In this document: positions 6,960-14,807 of the stretch, in pieces | Layout of the letters: each line of letters begins with the position of its first letter | Position numbering within the stretch: the first letter of the stretch is position 1 | Program-made: the position numbers and the translations under genes | Notes under the pieces: model-generated | Seen by the model: only the letters and a program-made list of their open reading frames with translations | Told to the model about the DNA's origin: nothing | Databases searched by the model: none | DNA from: an uncultured Panacagrimonas sp. | GTDB taxonomy: Bacteria; Pseudomonadota; Gammaproteobacteria; Nevskiales; Nevskiaceae | Assembly: GCA_946481265.1 (NCBI GenBank) | Contig: CAMLNE010000064.1 | Coordinates: 1 to 14,807 of the forward strand | Length of the DNA stretch: 14,807 nucleotides | Direction: 5' to 3'

Positions 6960-7679
6960 TTGATCCAGACCCCGCCGCCGCTGCCGAACGAAGCCGTGCC
7001 CAGGCATGTTGCCGTGATCATGGATGGGAATGGCCGCTGGGCGAAGCTGCGCGGCGAGCCCCGCGCATTCGGCCACCGGGCCGGCGTACGTGCCGCCCGC
7101 CGCGTCCTACGCTGCGCCCACCGGCACCGGGTGGAATACCTCACGGTTTTCGCGTTCAGCCAGGAAAACTGGCGGCGGCCGCCCAGCGAGGTCAGCCTGT
7201 TGATGCAGCTGTTCATCCGCACCCTGGCCAGGGAAATGAACGCCTTGCACCGCAACGGCGTGCGACTGCGGTTCATTGGCGATCATTCGGAGTTTTCGCC
7301 GCAGCTGCGCGGCGAGATGCAGCGCGCGGTCGAGCTCACGCGCTCGAACACCGAACTCAAGCTCAATGTCGCGGTGGGCTATGGCGGCCAATGGGACATC
7401 GTGCAGGCCGCGCGGCGCCTGGCCGAGCGGGACGAGCCCATCACCGCCGAGGGGATCGAGCGCGGACTGGATACTGCCGGCATTCCCCCTCCCGACCTGC
7501 TGATCCGGACCGGCGGCGAGAAACGGGTCAGCAATTTCCTGCTCTGGCAGCTCGCCTACGCCGAGCTGTACTTCTGCGACACCCTCTGGCCGGACTTCGA
7601 CGACGCCGACTTCGTGACCTCGCTGGAGTGGTACGCCACCCGCCAGCGCCGCTTTGGGCGGGTGCCGGAAGGCGCATGA
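6960..7679 (+). CDS. uppS: Undecaprenyl diphosphate synthase (cis-prenyltransferase), TTG start
   Basis: UppS adds eight isopentenyl units to farnesyl diphosphate in cis to make the C55 lipid carrier precursor for peptidoglycan and O-antigen. The catalytic motif MDGNGRWA gives Asp22. FAFSQENW lies at residues 64-71, RTGGE at 183-187, and the SNFLLWQLAYAELYF segment with its conserved Glu at 191-205. Length is 239 with the start chosen here. No ATG lies between the frr stop and the catalytic motif in this frame. TTG at 6960 gives a normal N-terminus of about 20 residues, but its ribosome binding site is poor. GTG at 6996 is an alternative that would leave only nine residues before the motif. 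The function is secure; the start is not. Confidence 0.95.
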   Translation: MIQTPPPLPNEAVPRHVAVIMDGNGRWAKLRGEPRAFGHRAGVRAARRVLRCAHRHRVEYLTVFAFSQENWRRPPSEVSLLMQLFIRTLAREMNALHRNGVRLRFIGDHSEFSPQLRGEMQRAVELTRSNTELKLNVAVGYGGQWDIVQAARRLAERDEPITAEGIERGLDTAGIPPPDLLIRTGGEKRVSNFLLWQLAYAELYFCDTLWPDFDDADFVTSLEWYATRQRRFGRVPEGA

Positions 7680-7704
7680 CCCCCGGAAACGGACGCCGAC
7701 GCCG

Positions 7705-8526
7705 ATGCTGATCCAGCGCGTCCTGACCGCCCTGGTCCTGTTGCCGCTGCTGATTACGGCCATCGCCCTGATGCCCCCGCCGGCGCTCTACACGCTGTTT
7801 TGTGCGGCGGGCCTGCTCGCAGCCTGGGAGTGGGCGGGGCTGATGGGCCCACCGCGGCCGGGCGCCGGGCAGCGCTGGGCATTCGTGGGCGGCTGTGCCC
7901 TGGTGATGATGGCCGGCTGGTTCCTGCGCGACCATGCCCGCTGGGTCTGCGCGCTTGCCGCGCTCTGGTGGCTCTTCGCGATCGGACTGGTACGCGGTTA
8001 TCCGGGCAATTTCGAGCGATCGCGCCCCGGCCAGGCGGGGATGTGGCTGATCGGCCTGCTGCTGCTGGTACCCACCATGCTCGGGCTATGGATGCTGCAT
8101 GCGATGCCGAACGGTCCCTGGCGCGTGTTCTTCCTGTTTTTCCTCGTGTTCGCTGCAGACACCGGCGCCTATCTGGCGGGGCGCAACTTCGGCAGGCACA
8201 AGCTCGCGCCCTCGGTGTCGCCGGGAAAGACGGTTGAGGGGATGATCGGCGGGCTCCTGCTGTGCGCCGCATGGTCGGCCTGTGCGGGCCCTTGGGTCTT
8301 CCCGCTCGAATCGCCGGGACAGATCGCGATGCTGGTCGTCCTGTGCCTGGTGGTCGCCTGCTTTTCCGTCCTGGGTGACCTGGTCGAAAGCCTGTTCAAG
8401 CGGGCGGCGGGGGTCAAGGACAGCGGCAACGTGCTGCCCGGACACGGTGGCATGCTCGATCGGGTGGACAGCATCCTGGCCGCGGCGCCGGTAATGGCGC
8501 TTGGCCTCAGCGTGCTGAAACTTTGA
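7705..8526 (+). CDS. cdsA: Phosphatidate cytidylyltransferase (CDP-diglyceride synthase)
   Basis: CdsA is an inner-membrane enzyme that makes CDP-diacylglycerol from phosphatidate and CTP, the branch point for all glycerophospholipids. The CDS family signature is complete near the C-terminus: S229-L-F-K-R233, K238-D239-S-G, then LPGHGGMLDRVD at 244-255. The conserved ADTGAY is at 151-156, followed by SPGKTVEG. Several hydrophobic segments are visible, for example residues 5-24, 30-44, 58-72, 80-94, 114-132, 141-151 and 206-224. The ATG at 7705 gives 273 residues and is preferred over in-frame upstream positions that overlap uppS. It is 25 nt after uppS, and its stop overlaps the dxr start. 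Confidence 0.96.
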   Translation: MLIQRVLTALVLLPLLITAIALMPPPALYTLFCAAGLLAAWEWAGLMGPPRPGAGQRWAFVGGCALVMMAGWFLRDHARWVCALAALWWLFAIGLVRGYPGNFERSRPGQAGMWLIGLLLLVPTMLGLWMLHAMPNGPWRVFFLFFLVFAADTGAYLAGRNFGRHKLAPSVSPGKTVEGMIGGLLLCAAWSACAGPWVFPLESPGQIAMLVVLCLVVACFSVLGDLVESLFKRAAGVKDSGNVLPGHGGMLDRVDSILAAAPVMALGLSVLKL

Positions 8527-9707
8527 TGCGCCGCCTGCTGATCCTGGGTGCCACCGGCAGCGTCGGGCGCAGCACCCTGGATGTCGCGTCGCGACACCCG
8601 GATCGCATCGAGGTCGCCGCCCTGGTTGCCCACCGTGACGTCGACGGCATGCTGGCCCTGGTGAAGCGATTCCGCCCACGCGTCGTGGTCATGGCCGATC
8701 CCGCTGCGGCCCGGCGCCTGCGCGAGGCCGTAGCGGATTGCGAGGTGCTGGCGGGCCACGAGGCGATCTGCGCGCTGGCCGCGGATCCCTCGACTGACAC
8801 CGTGATGTCCGCCATCGTCGGTGCGGTCGGCCTGGATCCCACGCTGGCCGCCATCCGTGCCGGCAAGCGGGTGCTGATCGCCAACAAGGAGCCGCTGGTG
8901 ATGGCCGGCTCGCTGATGATGGAAGAGGCCCGCAGGCATGATGCGGCCATCATTCCGATCGACAGCGAGCACAACGCGATTTTCCAGTGCCTGCCGGCGG
9001 ATTACCGGTGTGGCCGGACCCCGCGCGGCGTGCGGCGCCTGGTCCTGACCGCATCGGGTGGGCCGTTCCGCGAAACCCCGGTGCAGCAACTGGCGGCGGT
9101 GACGCCCCAGCAGGCGGTGCGCCATCCCAACTGGAGCATGGGGCCGAAGATCTCGGTGGATTCGGCAACCCTGATGAACAAGGGCCTGGAGCTGATCGAG
9201 GCGGCCGCCCTGTACGGACTTCCGTGTGAACAGCTGGACGTGGTCGTCCATCCGGAGAGCGTGATCCACTCGCTGGTGGAGTACATCGACGGCTCCTGCC
9301 TGGCGCAACTGGGCCAGCCCGACATGCGGGTGCCGATCGCGCATGCCCTGGCCTGGCCGGAGCGCTGGGTATCCGGGGTGGACGGGCTGGATTTCGCCAG
9401 CCTCGCGCGACTGCGCTTCGAGCCACCGGACCTGGAGCGTTTCCCCTGCCTGCGCCTGGCCCGCGAGGCGCTCCTGGCCGGCGGAAACCTGCCGAACGTG
9501 TTGAACGCCGCCAACGAAATCGCGGTCGAAGCGTTTCTCAACGTCCAAATCGGGTTCCTGGGGATTCCACGAATGGTCGAAAGCTGTTGCGAGGCGGCCG
9601 CCGGCGCCGGGTTGCCGGAGGCGGGCGGGCTCGATGCCGTGTTGCACGTGGACACGTGGGCGCGGCAGTGGTGCCGGCAGCGCCTGGAGGAAGGCCCCCA
9701 TGCTTGA
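8526..9707 (+). CDS. dxr: 1-deoxy-D-xylulose 5-phosphate reductoisomerase
   Basis: DXR converts DXP to 2-C-methyl-D-erythritol 4-phosphate with NADPH, the first committed step of the MEP isoprenoid pathway and the target of fosmidomycin. The NADPH-binding GATGSVG is at residues 8-14. The metal ligands are D146 and E148 (IPIDSEHN) and E222 (NKGLELIE). The substrate loop contains HPNWSMGPKIS from H200. The product is 393 residues, normal for the family. I start at the ATG at 8526, which shares its A with the cdsA stop (TGATG); a TTG immediately before it is less likely. Its 3' end overlaps rseP by 8 nt. Confidence 0.97.
   Translation: MRRLLILGATGSVGRSTLDVASRHPDRIEVAALVAHRDVDGMLALVKRFRPRVVVMADPAAARRLREAVADCEVLAGHEAICALAADPSTDTVMSAIVGAVGLDPTLAAIRAGKRVLIANKEPLVMAGSLMMEEARRHDAAIIPIDSEHNAIFQCLPADYRCGRTPRGVRRLVLTASGGPFRETPVQQLAAVTPQQAVRHPNWSMGPKISVDSATLMNKGLELIEAAALYGLPCEQLDVVVHPESVIHSLVEYIDGSCLAQLGQPDMRVPIAHALAWPERWVSGVDGLDFASLARLRFEPPDLERFPCLRLAREALLAGGNLPNVLNAANEIAVEAFLNVQIGFLGIPRMVESCCEAAAGAGLPEAGGLDAVLHVDTWARQWCRQRLEEGPHA
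9686..9690 (+). promoter_or_regulatory. Shine-Dalgarno fixing the rseP start
   Basis: GGAGG lies inside the last codons of dxr, with 9 nt to the ATG at 9700. It supports that ATG over the in-frame candidate 22 codons upstream and agrees with the family N-terminus. Confidence 0.75.
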
Positions 9708-11052
9708 CCTCGTCTGGTCGATCGCCGGGTTCATCGTCGCGCTGAGCATCCTGGTCTGCTTCCACGAGTACGGCCACTACTGGATGGCGCGGCGCATGGG
9801 CGTGAAGGTCCTGCGCTTCTCCCTGGGCTGGGGCAAACCCTGGAAGAGCTTCCGGACCCGCGATGGCGTGGAGTGGGCGCTCGCTCCGTATCCGATCGGC
9901 GGCTACGTGAAGATGCTCGATGAGCGGGAAGGGCCGGTTGCGCCCGCGGAGCGGCACCTGGCCTTCAACACCCAGTCGGTGCCCCGGCGGATGGCCATCC
10001 TGTTCGCCGGACCGGGCGCCAACTTCCTGCTCGCCATCGCGCTGTACTGGATCATCTTCATGATCGGCGTACAGGGACTGAGACCCCTGATCGATGCGCC
10101 GCCGGCGGGCACGGCGGCCGCCACGGCAGGCCTGCACGCGGGTGACGAGGTGCTCACGGTCGGGGGCGAGCCGGTGCCGACCTGGACCGAACTGCGCATG
10201 GCCCTGATCGATCACAGCCTGGGCCACGCCCAGATGCAGATGACGGTGCGCGACGAGCGCGGACAGACGCGCGAGGTATCGCTTCCGCTGATCCACGTTC
10301 GCCCGGACCCCCAGTACCTGTTCGACGATCTTGGGTTGGAGGTCTGGCAGCCCAGGATCGAACCGGTGCTCGGGGCCGTCCAGCCGGGTAGCCCTGCAGA
10401 GGCCGCCGGACTGCTTCCGGGCGACCGCATCATCCGCGTGCAGGACGAGCCGGTCTCCGATTGGAGCGCCCTGGTCTCGGCGGTGCGCGAGCGGCCGGGC
10501 GCCGTCACCCGCATCGCGATCCAGCGGGGCAGCTTGCACCTCGACGTCAATGCCGTGCTGGCGAGCGTCGAAGAGGCGGGACGCAGCGTGGGAAGACTCG
10601 GTGCGGGTCCCGCCGTTGACGAGGAGTTGTGGCAGAATCTGCGCGCCGCGCGCCGGCTTGGACCGATCGATGCTCTTCCTGCAGCGATCGACCAGGCTTG
10701 GCAGATGACGCAGCTCACGCTGCGGGTGCTCTGGCACATGGTGCTCGGTGAAGTATCGGTCAAGAACGTCAGTGGTCCGATCCAGATCGCGCAGGTGGCG
10801 GGAGATTCGGCTCAGATCGGGCTCGTCTCATTCCTCAGCTTCATGGCGGTGGTCAGCGTCAGCCTCGGCGTGCTGAATCTTCTGCCTGTGCCGCTGCTCG
10901 ATGGTGGGCACCTGCTGATGTTCGCGATCGAGGGAGTCAAGGGTAGGCCGCTGTCGGAGCGTGCACAGATCGCCGCTCAGTACGTTGGCCTGACGTTCAT
11001 CGGCATGCTGATGGTGCTGGCATTGTTCAACGACATCATGCGCCTCGTCTGA
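9700..11052 (+). CDS. rseP: Site-2 intramembrane zinc metalloprotease RseP
   Basis: RseP cuts the anti-sigma factor RseA within the membrane after DegS, releasing sigma-E, and also clears leftover signal peptides. The active-site HEYGH is at residues 22-26 in the first membrane segment, the same positions as in E. coli. The third metal ligand is Asp401 in NLLPVPLLDGG. A second membrane segment spans about 94-124. Two PDZ domains lie near 125-205 and 215-300, the second with GSPAEAAGLLPGDRI. The last two membrane segments are about 374-395 and 428-449. Length is 450, equal to E. coli. The start codon lies inside dxr (8-nt overlap), suggesting translational coupling, and bamA follows after 21 nt. 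Confidence 0.96.
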   Translation: MLDLVWSIAGFIVALSILVCFHEYGHYWMARRMGVKVLRFSLGWGKPWKSFRTRDGVEWALAPYPIGGYVKMLDEREGPVAPAERHLAFNTQSVPRRMAILFAGPGANFLLAIALYWIIFMIGVQGLRPLIDAPPAGTAAATAGLHAGDEVLTVGGEPVPTWTELRMALIDHSLGHAQMQMTVRDERGQTREVSLPLIHVRPDPQYLFDDLGLEVWQPRIEPVLGAVQPGSPAEAAGLLPGDRIIRVQDEPVSDWSALVSAVRERPGAVTRIAIQRGSLHLDVNAVLASVEEAGRSVGRLGAGPAVDEELWQNLRAARRLGPIDALPAAIDQAWQMTQLTLRVLWHMVLGEVSVKNVSGPIQIAQVAGDSAQIGLVSFLSFMAVVSVSLGVLNLLPVPLLDGGHLLMFAIEGVKGRPLSERAQIAAQYVGLTFIGMLMVLALFNDIMRLV

Positions 11053-11073
11053 CGGCGCCATAAGCAAACCTCG

Positions 11074-13386
11074 ATGGGTCAACACGAAAAGCGTTACCGG
11101 CTGAGACTGATTGCGGGCGCCGCAGCGATGATGTGGCTGCCTGGCGCATGGGCCTTCCAACCCTTCACCATCCGCGATATCAGGGCCGAGGGGCTCGAGC
11201 GCCTGGACGTCGGCACGGTGCTCACCTACATGCCGCTGTCGGTCGGGGATCAGCTCACGACCCAGACTTCGCGCCAGGCCATGCGTGGCCTGTACGGCTC
11301 GGGCCTGTTCGAAGACGTGCGACTGGAGCGCGACGGCGAGACGCTGGTGATCTTCGTGAAGGAAAGGCCTGCGATCTCGAAATTCGAGATCGAGGGCAAC
11401 AAGAAGATCGGTGGCGACGAACTCAAGGACTCGCTCAAGAATCTCGGCCTGACCGAGGGTGAGCTGTTCAAACGCGAACTGCTCGACGGTGTCGAGCAGG
11501 AACTGCAGCGTCAGTACTACGCCAATGGCTACTACGACGTCGAGATCAAGACCACGGTTGAGCCGCTGCCGAACAATCGCGTGGATCTGAAGATCGACGT
11601 GACCGAGGGCAAGGTCACCACGATCCGAGATATCAACATTCTGGGCAACACGGTTTACTCCCGTGAGGAGCTGTTCGACGTCTTCAAGCTGGACAAGACC
11701 AACCGTTGGGAGCCGTTCCAGAAGTCGGACAAGTACTCCAAGCAGCAACTCAACGGCGACCTCGAAGCACTGTCGTCGTACTACCAGGACCGCGGCTACC
11801 TGAAGTTCGAGGTCGCGTCGGTGCAGGTGCAGCTGTCGCCGACCAAGGAAGACATCTACATCACGGTCAACATCGAGGAAGGCGAGCGCTACAAGATCAA
11901 GGACACCAAGTTCTCGGGCGACACCATCCTGCAGGCCGAATTCCTCAAGCTCTTCCTGTCCACGCGCCCGGACGCCTGGTTCTCGCGCAAGGAAGCCACG
12001 GAAAGCGCCAATCGCATCGAGGCCGCGCTGTCCGACGTCGGTTACGCCTTCGCCAAGGTCACGCCCCTTCCGGAGATCGACGAGGAAAAGCGCGAGATCA
12101 CGCTCAACTACTACGTCGAGCCGGGAAAACGCGCCTACGTGCGCCGTATCAACTTCACCGGTCACGGGCGGACGCACGACGAAACCCTTCGTCGCGAGAT
12201 GCGCCAGCTCGAGGCGGCGCCGTTTTCCAAGAGCAGCGTCGAACGCTCGCGCGTACGCCTGGCGCGTCTGCCCTTCGTCGAGGAGGCCGAGGTCGAAACG
12301 CAGCCTGTGCCGGGCAGCGACGATCTCGTCGACATCAACTTCAAGGTCAAGGAGCGTCCGCCCGGCTCGATCCAGTTCGGCGTGGGGTTCTCGGGATCCC
12401 AGGGCTTCATGATCACCGGCAGCGTCACGCACACCAATTTCCTGGGGACCGGCAACCGCGTCAGCCTGGAATTGAGCAACAACTCGGTCGCGCGTGCGGC
12501 CAGCGCAAGCTGGACCAATCCCTATTTCACCAATGACGGCATCAGCCAGACGATCTCGGTGTTCTACCGCAAGGCAGACTCGATCATCCGGCAGAGCTCC
12601 GGCTTCAACTACAACACCGTGGGCACCTCCCTGACCTACGGTATTCCGCTGTCGGAATACACGGCGCTGCGTGCAGGTATCGGCGTGGAGCAAACGGCGA
12701 TCGATACGTTCGCCAACAGCACATCCGATCAGGTGCTCGAGTTCGTGATGGACAACGGCACCAAGTTCACCGATTTCGAATTCCGGACGGGTATCTCGCG
12801 CGACACCCGCAATCGGACGTTCTTCGCGTCGCGGGGTTCGCTGCAGGCACTGACGCTCGACGCCCGGATCCCGGGCAGCGACCTCGAATTCGTGACGGCG
12901 ACCTACCGGATGCAGCAGTACATTCCGCTGCCCTACAAGTTCTTCGTCGAGTTCAACGCCAACGTGGCGGCATCGAAGGGCTACAGCAAGGGCAAGTCGG
13001 AAGTGCCGCCCTACGAGAATTTCTTCGCCGGCGGCTCGCGTACGGTCCGCGGCTACGACGACGGATCGCTGGGGCCACGCGATACGCCCTGGGATAATCC
13101 GTTCGGCGGCCGCCTGCGCACGACGTCGCAGACCGAACTGGTGATTCCGACGCCATTCGAAAGCGACCAGAGGTCGACCCGCCTGAGCCTGTTCTACGAC
13201 ATCGGACAGGTGTACGAGCGACCAAGGGATTTCGAGGTGGACGACCTGAAAACCGCGGCGGGTATCGCGTTCCAGTGGTTCACCCCATTCCTCGGATTGC
13301 TCGATCTGTCCTACGCATTCCCGCTCAACGATGAGCCGGGCGATGATACCGAGCGGTTCCAGATCAACTTCGGCACCGGCTTCTGA
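11074..13386 (+). CDS. bamA: Outer-membrane protein assembly factor BamA
   Basis: BamA is the essential Omp85 barrel that inserts beta-barrel proteins into the outer membrane with the Bam lipoproteins. A signal peptide covers residues 1-27, with probable cleavage after AWA before FQPF. Five POTRA domains follow at about 28-98, 99-177, 180-268, 270-350 and 353-428. The C-terminal 16-strand barrel begins near 433. The VRGY motif in loop 6 is at 658-661 and the strand motif FYDIGQVY at 707-714. The protein ends in Phe, as expected for a Bam substrate. Length is 770, a little below the E. coli 810. The ATG has a poor ribosome binding site and lies 21 nt after rseP. Confidence 0.97.
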   Translation: MGQHEKRYRLRLIAGAAAMMWLPGAWAFQPFTIRDIRAEGLERLDVGTVLTYMPLSVGDQLTTQTSRQAMRGLYGSGLFEDVRLERDGETLVIFVKERPAISKFEIEGNKKIGGDELKDSLKNLGLTEGELFKRELLDGVEQELQRQYYANGYYDVEIKTTVEPLPNNRVDLKIDVTEGKVTTIRDINILGNTVYSREELFDVFKLDKTNRWEPFQKSDKYSKQQLNGDLEALSSYYQDRGYLKFEVASVQVQLSPTKEDIYITVNIEEGERYKIKDTKFSGDTILQAEFLKLFLSTRPDAWFSRKEATESANRIEAALSDVGYAFAKVTPLPEIDEEKREITLNYYVEPGKRAYVRRINFTGHGRTHDETLRREMRQLEAAPFSKSSVERSRVRLARLPFVEEAEVETQPVPGSDDLVDINFKVKERPPGSIQFGVGFSGSQGFMITGSVTHTNFLGTGNRVSLELSNNSVARAASASWTNPYFTNDGISQTISVFYRKADSIIRQSSGFNYNTVGTSLTYGIPLSEYTALRAGIGVEQTAIDTFANSTSDQVLEFVMDNGTKFTDFEFRTGISRDTRNRTFFASRGSLQALTLDARIPGSDLEFVTATYRMQQYIPLPYKFFVEFNANVAASKGYSKGKSEVPPYENFFAGGSRTVRGYDDGSLGPRDTPWDNPFGGRLRTTSQTELVIPTPFESDQRSTRLSLFYDIGQVYERPRDFEVDDLKTAAGIAFQWFTPFLGLLDLSYAFPLNDEPGDDTERFQINFGTGF

Positions 13387-13417
13387 GGAGAAAGCCGCGG
13401 CCTTTGTCATCTCTCCT
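13386..13417 (+). other. Imperfect inverted repeat in bamA-skp spacer
   Basis: AGGAGA (13386-13391, starting with the last base of the bamA stop) pairs with TCTCCT (13412-13417). A short inner pairing of AAG (13392-13394) with CTT (13402-13404) is possible. No U tract follows. It may be chance or an mRNA-stability hairpin between two genes needed in different amounts. Confidence 0.3.
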
Positions 13418-13439
13418 GGAAACAAACACAGAGACTTCC

Positions 13440-13952
13440 ATGCGCAACATCAACAAGTTCATCGGCGTTCTCGCCCTGTTCGTACTCAGCATCGGCACGG
13501 CCAGCGCGGAGCTCAAGATCATCACCATCCGTGGTGGCGACATCGTCCAGGCCTCTCCGCTGTTCAAGTCGGGGCAGGCACAGTTCAAGGCGGAGTTCGA
13601 GAAGCGCAAGGCCGACCTCGAAAGCGAGGCGCGAAAGCTGGGCGAGGATGCCAAGAAGTTCCAGCGTGAAGCGGACGTGATGAGCAGCGACGCACGTGCC
13701 AAGGCGGAAAAGGATCTGCAGACGCGCAAGATCGACTTCGACTACAAGCAGCGCCAGCTGGGCGAGGACGCCCAGACGCGCGAGCGTGAGCTCTACGACA
13801 AGCTGATGAGCAGCATCAAGCAGGTCGTGATCGAGATCGCCAAGGAGCAGAACGCCGATCTCGTGCTGCAGGACCCGGTGTTCGCCGCGCCCGGCATCGA
13901 CGTCACCGACCAGGTCATCAAGCGCCTGCAGTCCGGCGCGGCGACGAAGTAG
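13440..13952 (+). CDS. skp: Periplasmic chaperone Skp/OmpH family protein
   Basis: Skp is a trimeric periplasmic holdase that carries unfolded outer-membrane proteins to the Bam complex. The 170-residue precursor has a signal peptide of residues 1-23, with cleavage after ASA before ELKI. A long charged coiled-coil follows from about 45 to 138 and forms the tentacles. The C-terminal strand region with NADLVLQDPVFAAPGIDVTDQVI completes the family pattern. The coiled coil contains LGEDA twice, at 67-71 and 107-111, 40 residues apart. The ATG at 13440 is chosen because it begins the signal peptide; the open frame extends upstream to a TTG with no support. It lies 53 nt after bamA and 32 nt before lpxD. 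Confidence 0.93.
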   Translation: MRNINKFIGVLALFVLSIGTASAELKIITIRGGDIVQASPLFKSGQAQFKAEFEKRKADLESEARKLGEDAKKFQREADVMSSDARAKAEKDLQTRKIDFDYKQRQLGEDAQTRERELYDKLMSSIKQVVIEIAKEQNADLVLQDPVFAAPGIDVTDQVIKRLQSGAATK

Positions 13953-13984
13953 AGCGCCTTTCCAACGCGACTCCCTGCGCCGCG

Positions 13985-14807
13985 ATGGCCCGACACACGC
14001 TCGGTGAACTTGCGGCGCGCTTCGGGCTTGAGTCGCGTGGCGATGCCGACACGCAGATCGACGGTGTCTGCACGCTATCGCCGGGAAAACGCGGCTGCCT
14101 GAGTTTCCTGGCGAATCCGAAATACCGGCCCGCATTGGCGGCAACGTCGGCCGCCGCGGTGATCGTGGGCCCGCGCGATGGAGAGGCGCTGCCTGGCCCC
14201 GGTCTGGTGGCCGACGATCCCTATCTTGCATTCGCGCGGGTGGCGCGGCTGTTCGATGACAGTCGGGTATTCGAGCCCGGCCTGCACCCGTCGGCGGTGA
14301 TCGGGACAGGTGCGGTGATCGAGGAGGGCGTGCATGTCGGTGCACTTGCCGTCATCGGTGACGGTGCGTGTATCGGCTCGGGCAGCTTCATCGGACCGGG
14401 ATGCACGATCGGGAACGGTGCCCGGATCGCGCCAGGCGCATACCTGAGTGCGCGGGTTCATGTCGGTGACCGGGTCAGGCTCGGTCGACGTTGTCATGTG
14501 CAACCGGGGGCCGTGATCGGTTCGCGTGGTTTTGGCAATGCGCGCGGTCCTGATGGATGGGAGGAGGTGCCGCAACTCGGTACGGTGGTGGTCGGGGACG
14601 ACGTCGAAATAGGCGCCAATACCTGCATCGACCGCGGTGCGCTCGAGGACACGGTGATCGCCAATGGTGTGCGCCTCGACAACCTCATCCAGATTGCCCA
14701 CAACTGCCATATCGGCGAGCACACGGCGATCGCTGCATGCACCGGCATTGCCGGCAGTACGCGGATAGGAGCGCGCTGTATGATCGGCGGCGCGGTCGGA
14801 ATGAGTG
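13985..14807 (+). CDS. lpxD: UDP-3-O-acylglucosamine N-acyltransferase LpxD (3' end beyond window)
   Basis: LpxD transfers a hydroxyacyl chain from acyl carrier protein to the 2-amino group of UDP-3-O-acylglucosamine, the third step of lipid A synthesis. The N-terminal uridine-binding domain shows CLSFLANPKYRPAL. Left-handed parallel beta-helix hexapeptide repeats run from about residue 105 to the edge, for example VIGTGAVIEEGVHVG. GSRGFGNAR and IDRGALEDT are typical. The catalytic His is residue 239 in IQIAHN, the same number as in E. coli. About 274 codons are visible of a usual 340 or so, so the C-terminal helices are outside the window. No strong ribosome binding site precedes the ATG at 13985. 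Confidence 0.96.
   Translation, partial: MARHTLGELAARFGLESRGDADTQIDGVCTLSPGKRGCLSFLANPKYRPALAATSAAAVIVGPRDGEALPGPGLVADDPYLAFARVARLFDDSRVFEPGLHPSAVIGTGAVIEEGVHVGALAVIGDGACIGSGSFIGPGCTIGNGARIAPGAYLSARVHVGDRVRLGRRCHVQPGAVIGSRGFGNARGPDGWEEVPQLGTVVVGDDVEIGANTCIDRGALEDTVIANGVRLDNLIQIAHNCHIGEHTAIAACTGIAGSTRIGARCMIGGAVGMS

Noticed and set aside
8169..9749. A 526-codon minus-strand open frame opposite cdsA and dxr
   Set aside because: Antisense shadow of two well-supported genes; no recognisable domain.
10828..13425. An 865-codon minus-strand open frame opposite bamA and the end of rseP
   Set aside because: It is low-complexity, rich in Val, Glu, Arg and His, as expected for antisense translation of these genes, and BamA on the plus strand has every expected feature.
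13404..13439. TTG start for Skp twelve codons upstream
   Set aside because: It would place a polar stretch before the signal peptide; the ATG at 13440 begins a normal signal sequence.
14005..14031. GAACTT followed after 16 nt by TTGAG as a sigma-E-like promoter inside lpxD
   Set aside because: The -10 is a poor match, and the site is within the lpxD coding region rather than ahead of a gene.

Overview
This window is a conserved core locus from a high-GC (by eye about two thirds G+C) gammaproteobacterium. The gene order and protein sequences fit the glnD-map // rpsB-tsf-pyrH-frr-uppS-cdsA-dxr-rseP-bamA-skp-lpxD cluster of Pseudomonas, Xanthomonas and relatives. BamA, DXR and S2 look closest to the Xanthomonadales side, but that placement is an impression and not a computed result. 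I see no mobile element, CRISPR array, tRNA, rRNA or obvious foreign island.

Layout. Positions 1-3458 are on the minus strand: glnD (its C-terminal end lies beyond position 1) and, upstream of it in transcription order, map. Between them is a 144-bp spacer with a hairpin and a perfectly periodic run of G4 tracts. Positions 3459-3668 form a divergent control region with a strong sigma70-like promoter and a structured rpsB leader. From 3669 to the right edge everything is on the plus strand. First come rpsB and tsf, 2 nt apart and closed by a GAAA-capped hairpin. Then come pyrH and frr with short hairpins after each. Then uppS, cdsA, dxr and rseP, very tightly packed with two gene overlaps. Last are bamA, skp and the first four fifths of lpxD.

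How the genes work together. The left and central genes couple nitrogen status (GlnD acting on PII), N-terminal methionine removal (MAP), translation (S2, EF-Ts, RRF) and UMP phosphorylation (UMP kinase). The right-hand genes all serve the envelope. DXR supplies isoprenoid precursors, UppS turns them into undecaprenyl diphosphate, and CdsA makes CDP-diacylglycerol for phospholipids. RseP is the site-2 protease of the sigma-E envelope-stress pathway, BamA and Skp assemble outer-membrane proteins, and LpxD acts in lipid A synthesis.

I found no undescribed multi-gene system. The most interesting signals are non-coding. One is a possible pseudoknot in the rpsB leader that would pair a hairpin loop with the Shine-Dalgarno sequence. 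Another is a four-tract G-quadruplex motif upstream of glnD. A third is the rpsB promoter with a T7 run at its probable start site.
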